64,000 bases of DNA, from assembly GCA_964632945.1 (NCBI GenBank), contig CAZWCX010000008.1:43560-107559 (forward strand). Reading direction: 5' to 3'. Below, piece by piece: positions 18,999-26,974 of the stretch (position 1 is the first letter of the stretch; each line of letters begins with the position of its first letter). A program made the translations under genes and the position numbers. The notes beneath the pieces were generated by a model that was not told where the DNA came from, did no database searches, and worked only from the letters and a program-made list of their open reading frames with translations. Origin of the DNA: CAZWCX01 sp964632945 (GTDB lineage Bacteria > Planctomycetota > MHYJ01 > WSZJ01 > CAZWCX01).

Positions 18999-19022
18999 GA
19001 TGACGGGTTTACGGTCCGGAGG

Positions 19023-21998
19023 TCAAGGCCGGCGTGTTCCCCGGGGGCTCGCTCCCGGGGCGGACCCGGATCCGCGCTTCGGGATGGCGCGGCAGGCCTC
19101 CGCGAGCCGGCGCAGCGCGGGATTCTCGGCGGCGGCGGGGGCGGGGAGGAGGGCGAGCACACGCTGCGCCAGGGAGTAGGACTGCCGGACGGCCGCGCGC
19201 GTCGCGGCGCAGGCGGCGTCACGGGTGTAGCCGCGGCACTCCACGGCGGTGCGTACCAGCGCCGGAAGAAGCCGGGAGAGTCGCATGCGCCGGTGAGCGG
19301 CGTCCTCGAGGCGTGCGCAGACGATGCCGCGGACGTCGTGCCGGGACTCGAGCAGCATCCGCTCGACCTCGCTCCACCGTCGGCTGCGGAGATACTCCTC
19401 GATCAACGCGCGGGCGGCTTCCTGGCGGTGGAAGCCGTCCGCGTCTTCCGCCGCGACGCGCGCCAGGGCTTCCTCGGCGGCGCGGAGGTCGGCGCCGGAT
19501 TCCGCGAAACGATGGAGCCAGATGACGGCGGTCTGCCGGTCGGGGCCGTCGAGCAAGCGGACGAAGGCGGCGACGAGCGGCGCGGTGTCCCAGCGGCGGG
19601 TGACGGCGGCATCGAGGATCGCGCCGGTGGCGGCCTCGGACGCGTGGTGACCCCGGGAGAGGGCCGCGGCGAGCGGGGGGATCGCGGCCGCCCCGTCGGC
19701 GCCGTTCTTGACCGCCGCCGCCAGGGCGGAGAGGGCGTGCCAGCCCGCGGCCTCGTCCGCGAGCGCCGCGGCGAGGGCCGGGAGGGCGGACTCGATGGAA
19801 GCCCTCGCCTTGGCGAGATCCAGGAACGTGCACGCGGCCTCCGTTCGCTCCTCGGGCGTCCCGCGTTCGAGGCGTCCGGCGATCTCCCGCACGAGGTCCT
19901 CCTTCAGGGGGCGGTTGCGTTGCAGGCAGGTCAGCGTGCGGCGGGCGATCGTGCGCACGCCGGGATCGGCGTGTCGGAGGGCGGATCGCGCATGCTCGAG
20001 AAACTGCCGCACGTCCCGACCCTCTTCGGCGGCGCGATGGACCTGTCGGAGGGCGGCAGCGACGGGTTCCGCGCGGCGAGCGCGAATCATCGCGGCGACC
20101 TCCTGCCACCGACTTTCGCCGGCGCGCCAGCGGGCGAGGAGGTACGCGGCCGACTCGCGGGTTCGGAGCCGGGGATCGTCCTCGAGCGCGGTGAGCGTGG
20201 GGGCGAGTCGTTCGATCGCGGCGCCCGGGAGGTCCGCGGCGGCCAGGGTGGCGGCGGCCTCCTCGCGGACGTCGGCCTCTCCGTGCGAGAGCAGGTCTTG
20301 CGCGGCCTGGAGGTTGTTGCGCTCCGCCGCTTCCGCGGTCAGGATCCAGGCCGACTCGCGACGAATCCACTCCTCGAGGTGATCGAGCCCGGCGCGCGCG
20401 TCGGCCATGCGCCCAGGGTTTCGCGCTTCCTCCTCCGCGCGCCGGTCCGGGGGGATGGCCGCCAGGGCCGAGTGCGGCGCCAACCGCTCGAGTTCACAGG
20501 TCTCGTCGGCGCGGATGACGTCGTAGTCGATCGTGCAGGCAAAGCGATACCAGGCCGCGCACTCGGGACAGCGCCGAAGCGTCGCGTCCACGGCCTCGAG
20601 GCGGGAGGCGTGCGGGGGGAGGTTGTTCGCCAGGTTCGTCGAGACCCGGCGCGGGATGTGTTTGCAGATCGAGCAGGCGCGGATGGGCGGCCGGCCGGAG
20701 CGGGGTTCCACGGCCTGCGTGAGCCGGCGGGCGGCCGGGGCGTCCGGCGGAGCCGAGTCGAGCACGGCTTCGCGCACGCGCGTCGTTTCCGCGGGGCCGC
20801 GGGAGGCCAGGGCGGACAGGTAGTCGGCGATGGCGGGGGCGAGTTCCCGGTCGCCCAGGCGTTGCGCGAGGGCGCGCAGGGTTTCTCCATCGGGCGCGAC
20901 GGTGCCGCCCCTGCGTTCCAGCAGGAGGAGCAGGCCGGCGGCGCGTTTTCGCACTTGCGCGCTCTCGTCCCGCAGGGAGCGCGCGATGCGTGACACCGTG
21001 TCGGAGCCGCGGAAGTCCCGGCTTCCCCATGCCGTTCCCAGGGCTCCGAGGGCGCCGGCCCGGACGGCCGGGTCCGGATCGTTCCGCAACCGGTCGACGC
21101 CCTCCCACGCGGGTCCGCCGGGCCGGACGATCCGGAAGAAGGCCAGCGAATGTGCGCAGGCCACGCGCACCTCTTCCTCGGCGTCGGCCAGCGCCCGTTC
21201 GAGCGCGGGGGTGGTGGCGGTCAGATCGGAGTTGCTCTCCGCGGCGAGACGGAACGTGCGCGCGGCGGAGGCGCGTGCGCGCGCGTCGGGATCGGCCAGC
21301 CGTCCGGCCAGGTCGGGGAGACCGTCGGTGATGTCCAGCGAGTGCGAGAGCGCCATGCTGCCGAGGATCTTGGGGAGCGCATCCGGTCTTCCGGTGGAGA
21401 GCCGTTTCGCCAGCGGACCTACCCGGCGGGGATCGCGAGCGGCCAGCCGGGCCAGAAGATTCGCCGCCGCCAGACCGTCCCGCGCCTGCAGCACCGCCGG
21501 AAGGGCCGGGGTGATGTCGATCCCGCGTTCATCCGCATGCCGGATCCCGTCCAGCACGAACGACTCGAAGCGGGCGCCGCGCAGGAAATCCGCCAGTCCG
21601 TCCGGATCCGCGCGCAGGAGGAAGTGGAAGACCAGCGTGTCGATGAGGGGCTGCAGGAGGTCCATCTGGTTGGCGTCGCGGTAGGCATCCAGGATCACGG
21701 GGAGATGGGGAGTGAGGTCGGCGCCCGCGGCCGCACGATCGCGGAGGGTCGTGGCATGCCGGGCGTGTTCCCGGACGCGCGCGAACCAATCGCCGTGCTC
21801 GAACGGTTCGCTCAGCGCGTGCACGGCCGCGACCAGGGGATCTTCGTGCGGCAAAGGGTCCGTGCCCGGCCGCAGGGGGGAGGGGGGCGCCGCCCCGGCG
21901 GAAACCGCGTCGTTGCGGGGCGCCGGGGGCGAGGGGGAAGCGGGCGGCGGGGGGGAGCGCCGCTTCCGGGCACGGCGGGGATGCTTCGGATCCGACAC
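19023..21998 (-). CDS. Large HEAT-repeat protein with internal Cys4 zinc-ribbon-like insertion
   Basis: About 991 residues from the GTG at 21998 (VSDPKHPRR). After a basic, proline-rich N-terminus comes a string of HEAT-like helical pairs, with units such as DPDPAVRAGALGALG, ESAQVRKRAAGLLL and DPGVRTIARRTL. Near residues 440-480 the repeats are interrupted by two Cys pairs, CSIC and CPEC, spaced like a zinc ribbon. HEAT solenoids are protein-binding scaffolds, so a partner is expected, but none can be named. There is no obvious ribosome-binding site and the start is uncertain; the frame stays open upstream only as antisense to no gene and as overlap with pfp. It lies between pfp (77-base gap) and the kinase-TPR gene (24-base gap). 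Confidence 0.75.
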   Translation of the reverse strand: MSDPKHPRRARKRRSPPPPASPSPPAPRNDAVSAGAAPPSPLRPGTDPLPHEDPLVAAVHALSEPFEHGDWFARVREHARHATTLRDRAAAGADLTPHLPVILDAYRDANQMDLLQPLIDTLVFHFLLRADPDGLADFLRGARFESFVLDGIRHADERGIDITPALPAVLQARDGLAAANLLARLAARDPRRVGPLAKRLSTGRPDALPKILGSMALSHSLDITDGLPDLAGRLADPDARARASAARTFRLAAESNSDLTATTPALERALADAEEEVRVACAHSLAFFRIVRPGGPAWEGVDRLRNDPDPAVRAGALGALGTAWGSRDFRGSDTVSRIARSLRDESAQVRKRAAGLLLLLERRGGTVAPDGETLRALAQRLGDRELAPAIADYLSALASRGPAETTRVREAVLDSAPPDAPAARRLTQAVEPRSGRPPIRACSICKHIPRRVSTNLANNLPPHASRLEAVDATLRRCPECAAWYRFACTIDYDVIRADETCELERLAPHSALAAIPPDRRAEEEARNPGRMADARAGLDHLEEWIRRESAWILTAEAAERNNLQAAQDLLSHGEADVREEAAATLAAADLPGAAIERLAPTLTALEDDPRLRTRESAAYLLARWRAGESRWQEVAAMIRARRAEPVAAALRQVHRAAEEGRDVRQFLEHARSALRHADPGVRTIARRTLTCLQRNRPLKEDLVREIAGRLERGTPEERTEAACTFLDLAKARASIESALPALAAALADEAAGWHALSALAAAVKNGADGAAAIPPLAAALSRGHHASEAATGAILDAAVTRRWDTAPLVAAFVRLLDGPDRQTAVIWLHRFAESGADLRAAEEALARVAAEDADGFHRQEAARALIEEYLRSRRWSEVERMLLESRHDVRGIVCARLEDAAHRRMRLSRLLPALVRTAVECRGYTRDAACAATRAAVRQSYSLAQRVLALLPAPAAAENPALRRLAEACRAIPKRGSGSAPGASPRGTRRP

Positions 21999-22075
21999 TC
22001 GGGACCTGGTTGGGGGCCTGGAACCGCGGATGCGCGCCCGGCCATCGACTCTCTTGCCCGCGCGCGTCCGGCCGC

Positions 22076-23353
22076 TCAGTCCACCACGCTCTTGAAGCGC
22101 GCGGTCATCTCCTCGGGTGTGAGTTTCGCCGCCTCCGCGATCCGCTTCAGCGCATCGGCGTCGCCGAAATCCTCCTCGGTGAGGCGGATCATGTATTTCC
22201 GGGCGACCTCGTAGGCTTCCGTGTTGATGTCCACGAGGCGCACGCGGGTGCGGCCGGTGATGGGATCGAGCATTTCGTCGAACCACAAGGGAACCATCTT
22301 TCCGCCGACGAGGGTGATCATCGCGCCGGAGCCGCCCTCGAGCAGGAACTTGATCGCCGAATAGCCCAGGTTGCGGACGTACTCGCAATCGAACGGGATG
22401 GGGGGGGCGCAGCGCAGTTCGTAGCCGATGTCCTTGTCGACGATGGTGATCTTGATGCCGCGCGCGGCGAGGCTGGCGCGAACGCGGTTCTTGAGGATGC
22501 GTCCGAGGTCCACCTCGGCCAGGCGGAGGTGGCCGTGTTCGTCCCGTTCGACGTCGTCGAGACCCTGGAAGTCCTCCTTGCGGATCTTCTCGATCACGCC
22601 CTCGGCAACCATGCAGACGCCGTCCTCGCGGCCCATTGCGCGGCGCTTGATGATCGACCCCTCGATGATGTCGCATACTTTCTGCAGGGCGACCTGGTCG
22701 CGGCCGAATTCCTCGGCGATGACGGTGAGGGTGACGCCCGCCGCTTTGCCGATGCCGAGCGCCAGGTGGCCCGCCTTGCGGCCCATGGCGATCAGGATGT
22801 ACCAGCGATGGGTGGTGAGCGAGTCGTTCATGATGTTCTGCACCAGGTTGCAGCCCACGTGGCGGGCCGTCTGGTAGCCGAAGGTCGACAGATTTCCGGG
22901 GATCGGGAGATCGTTGTCGATGGTCTTGGGGACGTGCGCGACCTTGATCTTGCCGCCCGCCTTGAGTTCGATTTTGCTCGAGGAATAGGCGGTGTCGTCG
23001 CCGCCGATGGTGACGAGGTAGCGGACTTCCTTCTCGAGGAGCTTCTGGATGATGCGATCGAGTTCCTCGGGCGAGGTGGTGGGATTGTGGCGGGAAGTCC
23101 CGAGCACGGACCCGCCCTGGAAGTGAATGCGGGAGACTTCCTCGATGGTCAGTTCGCGCATGCAGTTGGGCTCGCCCTTGGCGATGCGCTTGAAGCCGTC
23201 GATGATGCCGAAGGTGCGATGCCGCTGATTGATCGCTTCGATGGTCACGGCACTGATCACGCCATTGATGCCGGGGGCGGGACCGCCTCCGACCATGAGC
23301 GCGACGGCGCCCTTGCGATGGGGAGTTGCGTCCGTTCCGTTCGGTTGCGTCAA
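22076..23353 (-). CDS. pfp: Pyrophosphate-type 6-phosphofructokinase
   Basis: 425 residues of the phosphofructokinase family, interconverting fructose 6-phosphate and fructose 1,6-bisphosphate. The phosphoryl-donor motifs are those of PPi-dependent enzymes: GGDD (in TIGGDDTAYSS), where ATP enzymes have GGDGS, and PKTIDND with Lys before TIDND, where ATP enzymes usually have Gly. Other family motifs are GGGPAPGINGVI near the N-terminus and MGRKAGHLA. PPi enzymes work in both directions, which suits its position behind PEP carboxykinase. The start is TTG at 23353, overlapping the pckG stop (TTGA), with GGGAGG about eight bases upstream; the next ATG would remove the first beta strand. The donor assignment rests on two motifs, and the fold is certain. 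Confidence 0.88.
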   Translation of the reverse strand: MTQPNGTDATPHRKGAVALMVGGGPAPGINGVISAVTIEAINQRHRTFGIIDGFKRIAKGEPNCMRELTIEEVSRIHFQGGSVLGTSRHNPTTSPEELDRIIQKLLEKEVRYLVTIGGDDTAYSSSKIELKAGGKIKVAHVPKTIDNDLPIPGNLSTFGYQTARHVGCNLVQNIMNDSLTTHRWYILIAMGRKAGHLALGIGKAAGVTLTVIAEEFGRDQVALQKVCDIIEGSIIKRRAMGREDGVCMVAEGVIEKIRKEDFQGLDDVERDEHGHLRLAEVDLGRILKNRVRASLAARGIKITIVDKDIGYELRCAPPIPFDCEYVRNLGYSAIKFLLEGGSGAMITLVGGKMVPLWFDEMLDPITGRTRVRLVDINTEAYEVARKYMIRLTEEDFGDADALKRIAEAAKLTPEEMTARFKSVVD

Positions 23354-25107
23354 GATCCGAGCCTCCCGACCAGGGACAGGCGCTCCTGCTCCAGTTCCTT
23401 CGGGAGCGAGGGGCCGATGGAGTCGAAGAATTCCTTCTGCTGGGCCGTGGCCTCGCGCCACCCGGCCGGATCGACGTCGAGGAGGGTCTGGATCCCCTCG
23501 GGGGGGACATTGACGCCGTCGAGATCGAGGTCCTCACGCGCGGGCAGGTAGCCGATGGGGGTCTCGACGCCCCGGGCGGTTCCCTTGCAGCGGTCGACGA
23601 TCCAGCGTAGGACGCGCATGTTCTCGCCGTATCCGGGCCAGATGAACTTGCCGCGCGAGTCGACGCGGAACCAGTTCACGCGGAAAACCTTCGGCATCCG
23701 GTCGCCGCCCCTGCGGCCCATTGCCAGCCAATGGGCAAAGTAGTCCCCGATGTTGTAGCCCATGAACGGGAGCATGGCCATGGGGTCGCGCCGAACCACG
23801 CCGACCGCGCCGGTCGCCGCCGCGGTGGTTTCCGAGGCGAGGGTGGCGCCCAGGTATACCCCGTGCTGCCAGGAAAGGGCCTGGTAGACCAGCGGAGCGA
23901 GCCGGGAGCGCCGGGATCCGAAGAGGATCGCCGAGATCGGCACCCCCTGCGGATCCTGCCAATGCGGCGAGAGGCTGGGGCACTGTCCGGCGGGGGCGGT
24001 GAACCGGGAGTTTGCGTGGGCGCCCTTGCCCCCCGACCCCGGCACCCAGGGCTTCCCTTGCCAGTCCAGGTACCCCGCTCCGTTGGACGGGACGTCCATG
24101 CCTTCCCACCAGACGGTCCGCTCGGGCGTCAGCACGACGTTGGTGAACAGGCTGTTGCGGGAGCAGGTGGCCATGGCGTTCGGATTGGTCTTGGGGCTCG
24201 TGCCGGGCGCGACGCCGAAGAACCCGTTTTCGGGATTGACGGCCCACAACCGGCCATCCGCGCCGAAGCGCAGCCAGGCGATGTCGTCCCCGACGGTGTG
24301 GATCTTCCATCCCTTGTAGCGCTCGGGCGGGACCAGCATCGCGAGGTTGGTCTTGCCGCAGGCGCTCGGGAAGGCGCCGGCGATGTAGTGGACCTCGCCC
24401 TCGGGATTCTCGACGCCCACGATCAGCATGTGCTCGGCCATCCAGCCCTCGCGCCGGCCGAGCCAGGAGGCGATGCGCAGGGCGAAGCACTTCTTGCCCA
24501 GCAACGCGTTGCCGCCGTATCCGGAGCCCACGCTCCAGATCGTGTTGTCCTCCGGGAAGTGGCAGATGAAGCGACGCTCCGGGTTGAGGTCGGCCGTCGA
24601 GTGCAGCCCGCGCACGAAGTCCTCACGCCCCCCGAGAGACTCCAGGGCGACGTTCCCCATCCGCGTCATGATCCGCATCGACAGGACGACATAAATGCTG
24701 TCGGTGACCTGCACGCCCACTTTGGAGAAGGGCGAGCCGACGGGTCCCATCAGGTAGGGGACCACGTACATCGTGCGCCCGCTCATGACTCCGGAGAAGA
24801 TGGCGCCGAGCTTGGCGTACGCGTCCTTCGGATCCATCCAGTTGCCCGTGACCCCGGCATCCTCCTTCCGCCGCGTGCAGAGAAAGGTCAGGTGCTCGGT
24901 GCGCGCCACGTCGTTCGGATCGGACCGGTGCAGGTAGCACCCCGGCATCTTGTCCTGGTTGAGCTCGATGAAAATCCCCGCGCGAACCGCTTCCCGGGTG
25001 AGGCGAAGGCGTTCCGCTTCGGATCCGTCGCACCAGACGACCGACTGCGGACGGGTGAGGGCGGCGACCTCGTCGACCCACTTCTGAACGGCGGAATTCT
25101 GCGTCAT
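23350..25107 (-). CDS. pckG: GTP-type phosphoenolpyruvate carboxykinase
   Basis: 585 residues, close to the usual size of GTP-dependent PEP carboxykinases. The enzyme converts oxaloacetate and GTP to PEP, CO2 and GDP, the first committed step of gluconeogenesis. The kinase-1 loop is present as AFPSACGKTNLAM, with the catalytic Cys, followed by the metal and GTP regions HTVGDDIAWLRFG and NPENGFFGVAPGT. The N-terminal part has the PEP-binding CDGSE and the substrate motif TRRKED. The ATG at 25107 lies about 53 bases behind a very good promoter. The stop overlaps the TTG start of pfp, so the two enzymes are translationally coupled. Class I fumarase is transcribed divergently from the same short region. 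Confidence 0.96.
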   Translation of the reverse strand: MTQNSAVQKWVDEVAALTRPQSVVWCDGSEAERLRLTREAVRAGIFIELNQDKMPGCYLHRSDPNDVARTEHLTFLCTRRKEDAGVTGNWMDPKDAYAKLGAIFSGVMSGRTMYVVPYLMGPVGSPFSKVGVQVTDSIYVVLSMRIMTRMGNVALESLGGREDFVRGLHSTADLNPERRFICHFPEDNTIWSVGSGYGGNALLGKKCFALRIASWLGRREGWMAEHMLIVGVENPEGEVHYIAGAFPSACGKTNLAMLVPPERYKGWKIHTVGDDIAWLRFGADGRLWAVNPENGFFGVAPGTSPKTNPNAMATCSRNSLFTNVVLTPERTVWWEGMDVPSNGAGYLDWQGKPWVPGSGGKGAHANSRFTAPAGQCPSLSPHWQDPQGVPISAILFGSRRSRLAPLVYQALSWQHGVYLGATLASETTAAATGAVGVVRRDPMAMLPFMGYNIGDYFAHWLAMGRRGGDRMPKVFRVNWFRVDSRGKFIWPGYGENMRVLRWIVDRCKGTARGVETPIGYLPAREDLDLDGVNVPPEGIQTLLDVDPAGWREATAQQKEFFDSIGPSLPKELEQERLSLVGRLGS

Positions 25108-25166
25108 GCGGGGGCTCCTGGGCGAACGCCGGCCTTCGGCGGAGAAATGAGCCGAAGGAAGCGGCG

Positions 25167-25194
25167 ATTATCGCACGCGACGGGCGGAAGTCAA
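25167..25194 (-). promoter_or_regulatory. Promoter of pckG (extended -10)
   Basis: Read on the minus strand: TTGACT (-35), 16 bases, GATAAT (-10), with TG one base before the -10. The predicted transcription start is near 25160, giving a 5' leader of about 53 bases before the pckG ATG. It is one of the two best sigma70-like promoters in the window. Confidence 0.75.
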
Positions 25195-25237
25195 TGAAAC
25201 AACGGACGGCGCGCGGGGGCCCCTCCTCCGCGCGGCC

Positions 25238-25266
25238 TTGCCAGCCCGTCGCTCCCGTGGTAACAA
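25238..25266 (+). promoter_or_regulatory. Promoter of the fumarase gene
   Basis: TTGCCA (-35), 17 bases, TAACAA (-10; TAACAAT if read one base longer). Transcription would start near 25273, about 33 bases before the ATG at 25306. It is back to back with the pckG promoter, so one regulator binding between them could control both. Confidence 0.6.
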
Positions 25267-25305
25267 TGATGATGCGAACCGGTTCCCGGAACCCAGGAGC
25301 AGCCC

Positions 25306-26952
25306 ATGGCCACCGAGACTCTCGACCCCGCCCAGGCCTTCCGCTATCAGCCCCCGTTCGAACTGGGCGGACACGAGACCCCGTACCGGCTCTTGACGTC
25401 GGACTTCGTCAGTGTCGCCGCCTTCGAGGGGCGCGAGATCCTGAAGGTCCGTCCCGAGGCGCTCGAACTGCTGGCGAAGTCGGCGCTGCGCGACATCTCC
25501 TTCCTCCTGCGCCCGGCCCACCAGCGCCAGGTGGCTGCGATCCTGCACGACCCGGAGGCCTCGCCCAACGACAAGTTCGTCGCGCTCACCCTGCTCGAAA
25601 ACTCCGTCATCTCCGCCCGCTTCGAACTGCCCTCGTGCCAGGACACCGGGACCGCCACCGTCATGGCGAAGAAGGGGCAGCAGGTCTGGACCGGCGTCGA
25701 CGACGCCGAGTGGATCTCCCGCGGGATCTGGCACACCTACCAGGAGGAAAACCTCCGCTACTCCCAGACCGTCCCCCTGACGATGTACGACGAGCGCAAC
25801 TCCGGCGACAACCTGCCCGCGCAGATCGACATCTATGCCGAGCCGGGGATGGAGTACCACTTCCTCTTCATCGCCAAGGGCGGCGGGTCCGCGAACAAGA
25901 CGTTCCTGTTCCAGGAAACCAAGGCGCTGCTCAACCCGGCGAGCCTCAAGAAGTTCCTGGTCGACAAGATGAAGACCCTGGGGACGGCGGCCTGCCCTCC
26001 CTACCACCTCGTCTTCGTGATCGGCGGAACGTCCGCCGAAGGATGCCTCAAGACGGTCAAGCTCGCCTCCACCGGTTACCTGGACTCGCTGCCCACGACC
26101 GGAAACCTGGGCGGGCGCGCGTTCCGGGATCCGGCCCTCGAGCAGGAATTGCTCCAGGAGGCGTATCGCACGGGGATCGGGGCGCAATTCGGCGGCAAGT
26201 ACTTCGCCCATGACGTGCGGGTCATCCGCCTGCCGAGGCACGGGGCCTCGTGCCCGGTGGGGATGGGCGTCTCCTGCTCGGCCGACCGCAACATCCTGGG
26301 GCGGATCGATCGGGACGGGGTCTGGCTCGAGGAGATGGAGCGTCACCCGGAGCGACTGATCCCGGAGGAGATGCGCGGAAAGGCGGGTCGTTCGATCGTC
26401 CCCATCGACCTCAACCGGCCGATGAAGGAGATCCTCGCCGAGCTCTCGAAGCATCCGGTCTCGACCCCCCTGTCGCTGACGGGTCGCCTGATCGTGGCGC
26501 GGGACATCGCGCACGCGAAGTTGAAGGAGATGCTCGACCGCGGCGAGGAGCTGCCGAAGTACGTCCAGGACCACCCGATCTATTACGCCGGACCGGCGAA
26601 GACTCCCAAGGGGAAGGCGTCCGGTTCGTTCGGACCGACCACGGCCGGGCGGATGGACTCCTACGTCGATCTGTTCCAGTCGAAGGGTGGATCGCGGGTG
26701 ATGATCGCCAAGGGGAACCGCAGCCCGCAGGTGACCGAGGCCTGCAAGAAGTGGGGCGGATTCTATCTGGGTTCGATCGGCGGACCGGCGGCGATCCTGG
26801 CCGAGAACAACATCAAGAAGGTGGAGGTCGTGGCGTTCCCCGAACTCGGCATGGAGGCGATCTGGGCGATCGACGTCGTCGAATTCCCCGCCTTCATCCT
26901 GATCGACGACAAGGGAAACGACTTCTTCCGCCGGGCGACGATGGCGGTCTAG
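25306..26952 (+). CDS. fumA: Class I (iron-sulfur) fumarate hydratase
   Basis: 548 residues, the usual length of single-chain class I fumarases, which reversibly hydrate fumarate to malate in the TCA cycle using a [4Fe-4S] cluster. N-terminal catalytic-domain motifs are LPSCQDTGT (cluster Cys), RNSGDNLPAQI and KGGGSANKT. Two further likely cluster Cys are in TAACPPYH and VSCSADRN. The C-terminal domain (about 380-548) has SGSFGPTTAGRMDSYVD and the conserved KGNRS. Such enzymes are oxygen-sensitive. The gene is divergent from pckG; with pckG and pfp it forms a central-metabolism cluster joining the TCA cycle to gluconeogenesis. It ends 22 bases from the convergent kinase gene. Confidence 0.95.
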   Translation: MATETLDPAQAFRYQPPFELGGHETPYRLLTSDFVSVAAFEGREILKVRPEALELLAKSALRDISFLLRPAHQRQVAAILHDPEASPNDKFVALTLLENSVISARFELPSCQDTGTATVMAKKGQQVWTGVDDAEWISRGIWHTYQEENLRYSQTVPLTMYDERNSGDNLPAQIDIYAEPGMEYHFLFIAKGGGSANKTFLFQETKALLNPASLKKFLVDKMKTLGTAACPPYHLVFVIGGTSAEGCLKTVKLASTGYLDSLPTTGNLGGRAFRDPALEQELLQEAYRTGIGAQFGGKYFAHDVRVIRLPRHGASCPVGMGVSCSADRNILGRIDRDGVWLEEMERHPERLIPEEMRGKAGRSIVPIDLNRPMKEILAELSKHPVSTPLSLTGRLIVARDIAHAKLKEMLDRGEELPKYVQDHPIYYAGPAKTPKGKASGSFGPTTAGRMDSYVDLFQSKGGSRVMIAKGNRSPQVTEACKKWGGFYLGSIGGPAAILAENNIKKVEVVAFPELGMEAIWAIDVVEFPAFILIDDKGNDFFRRATMAV

Positions 26953-26974
26953 CGCGACGCGGCGGCTCGGGCGG

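Noticed and set aside
19023..23537. One giant HEAT protein extending in frame across the phosphofructokinase gene
   Set aside because: The upstream part of this frame is an overlap of the real pfp gene and gives Arg/His-rich nonsense; HEAT repeats begin only after 21998.
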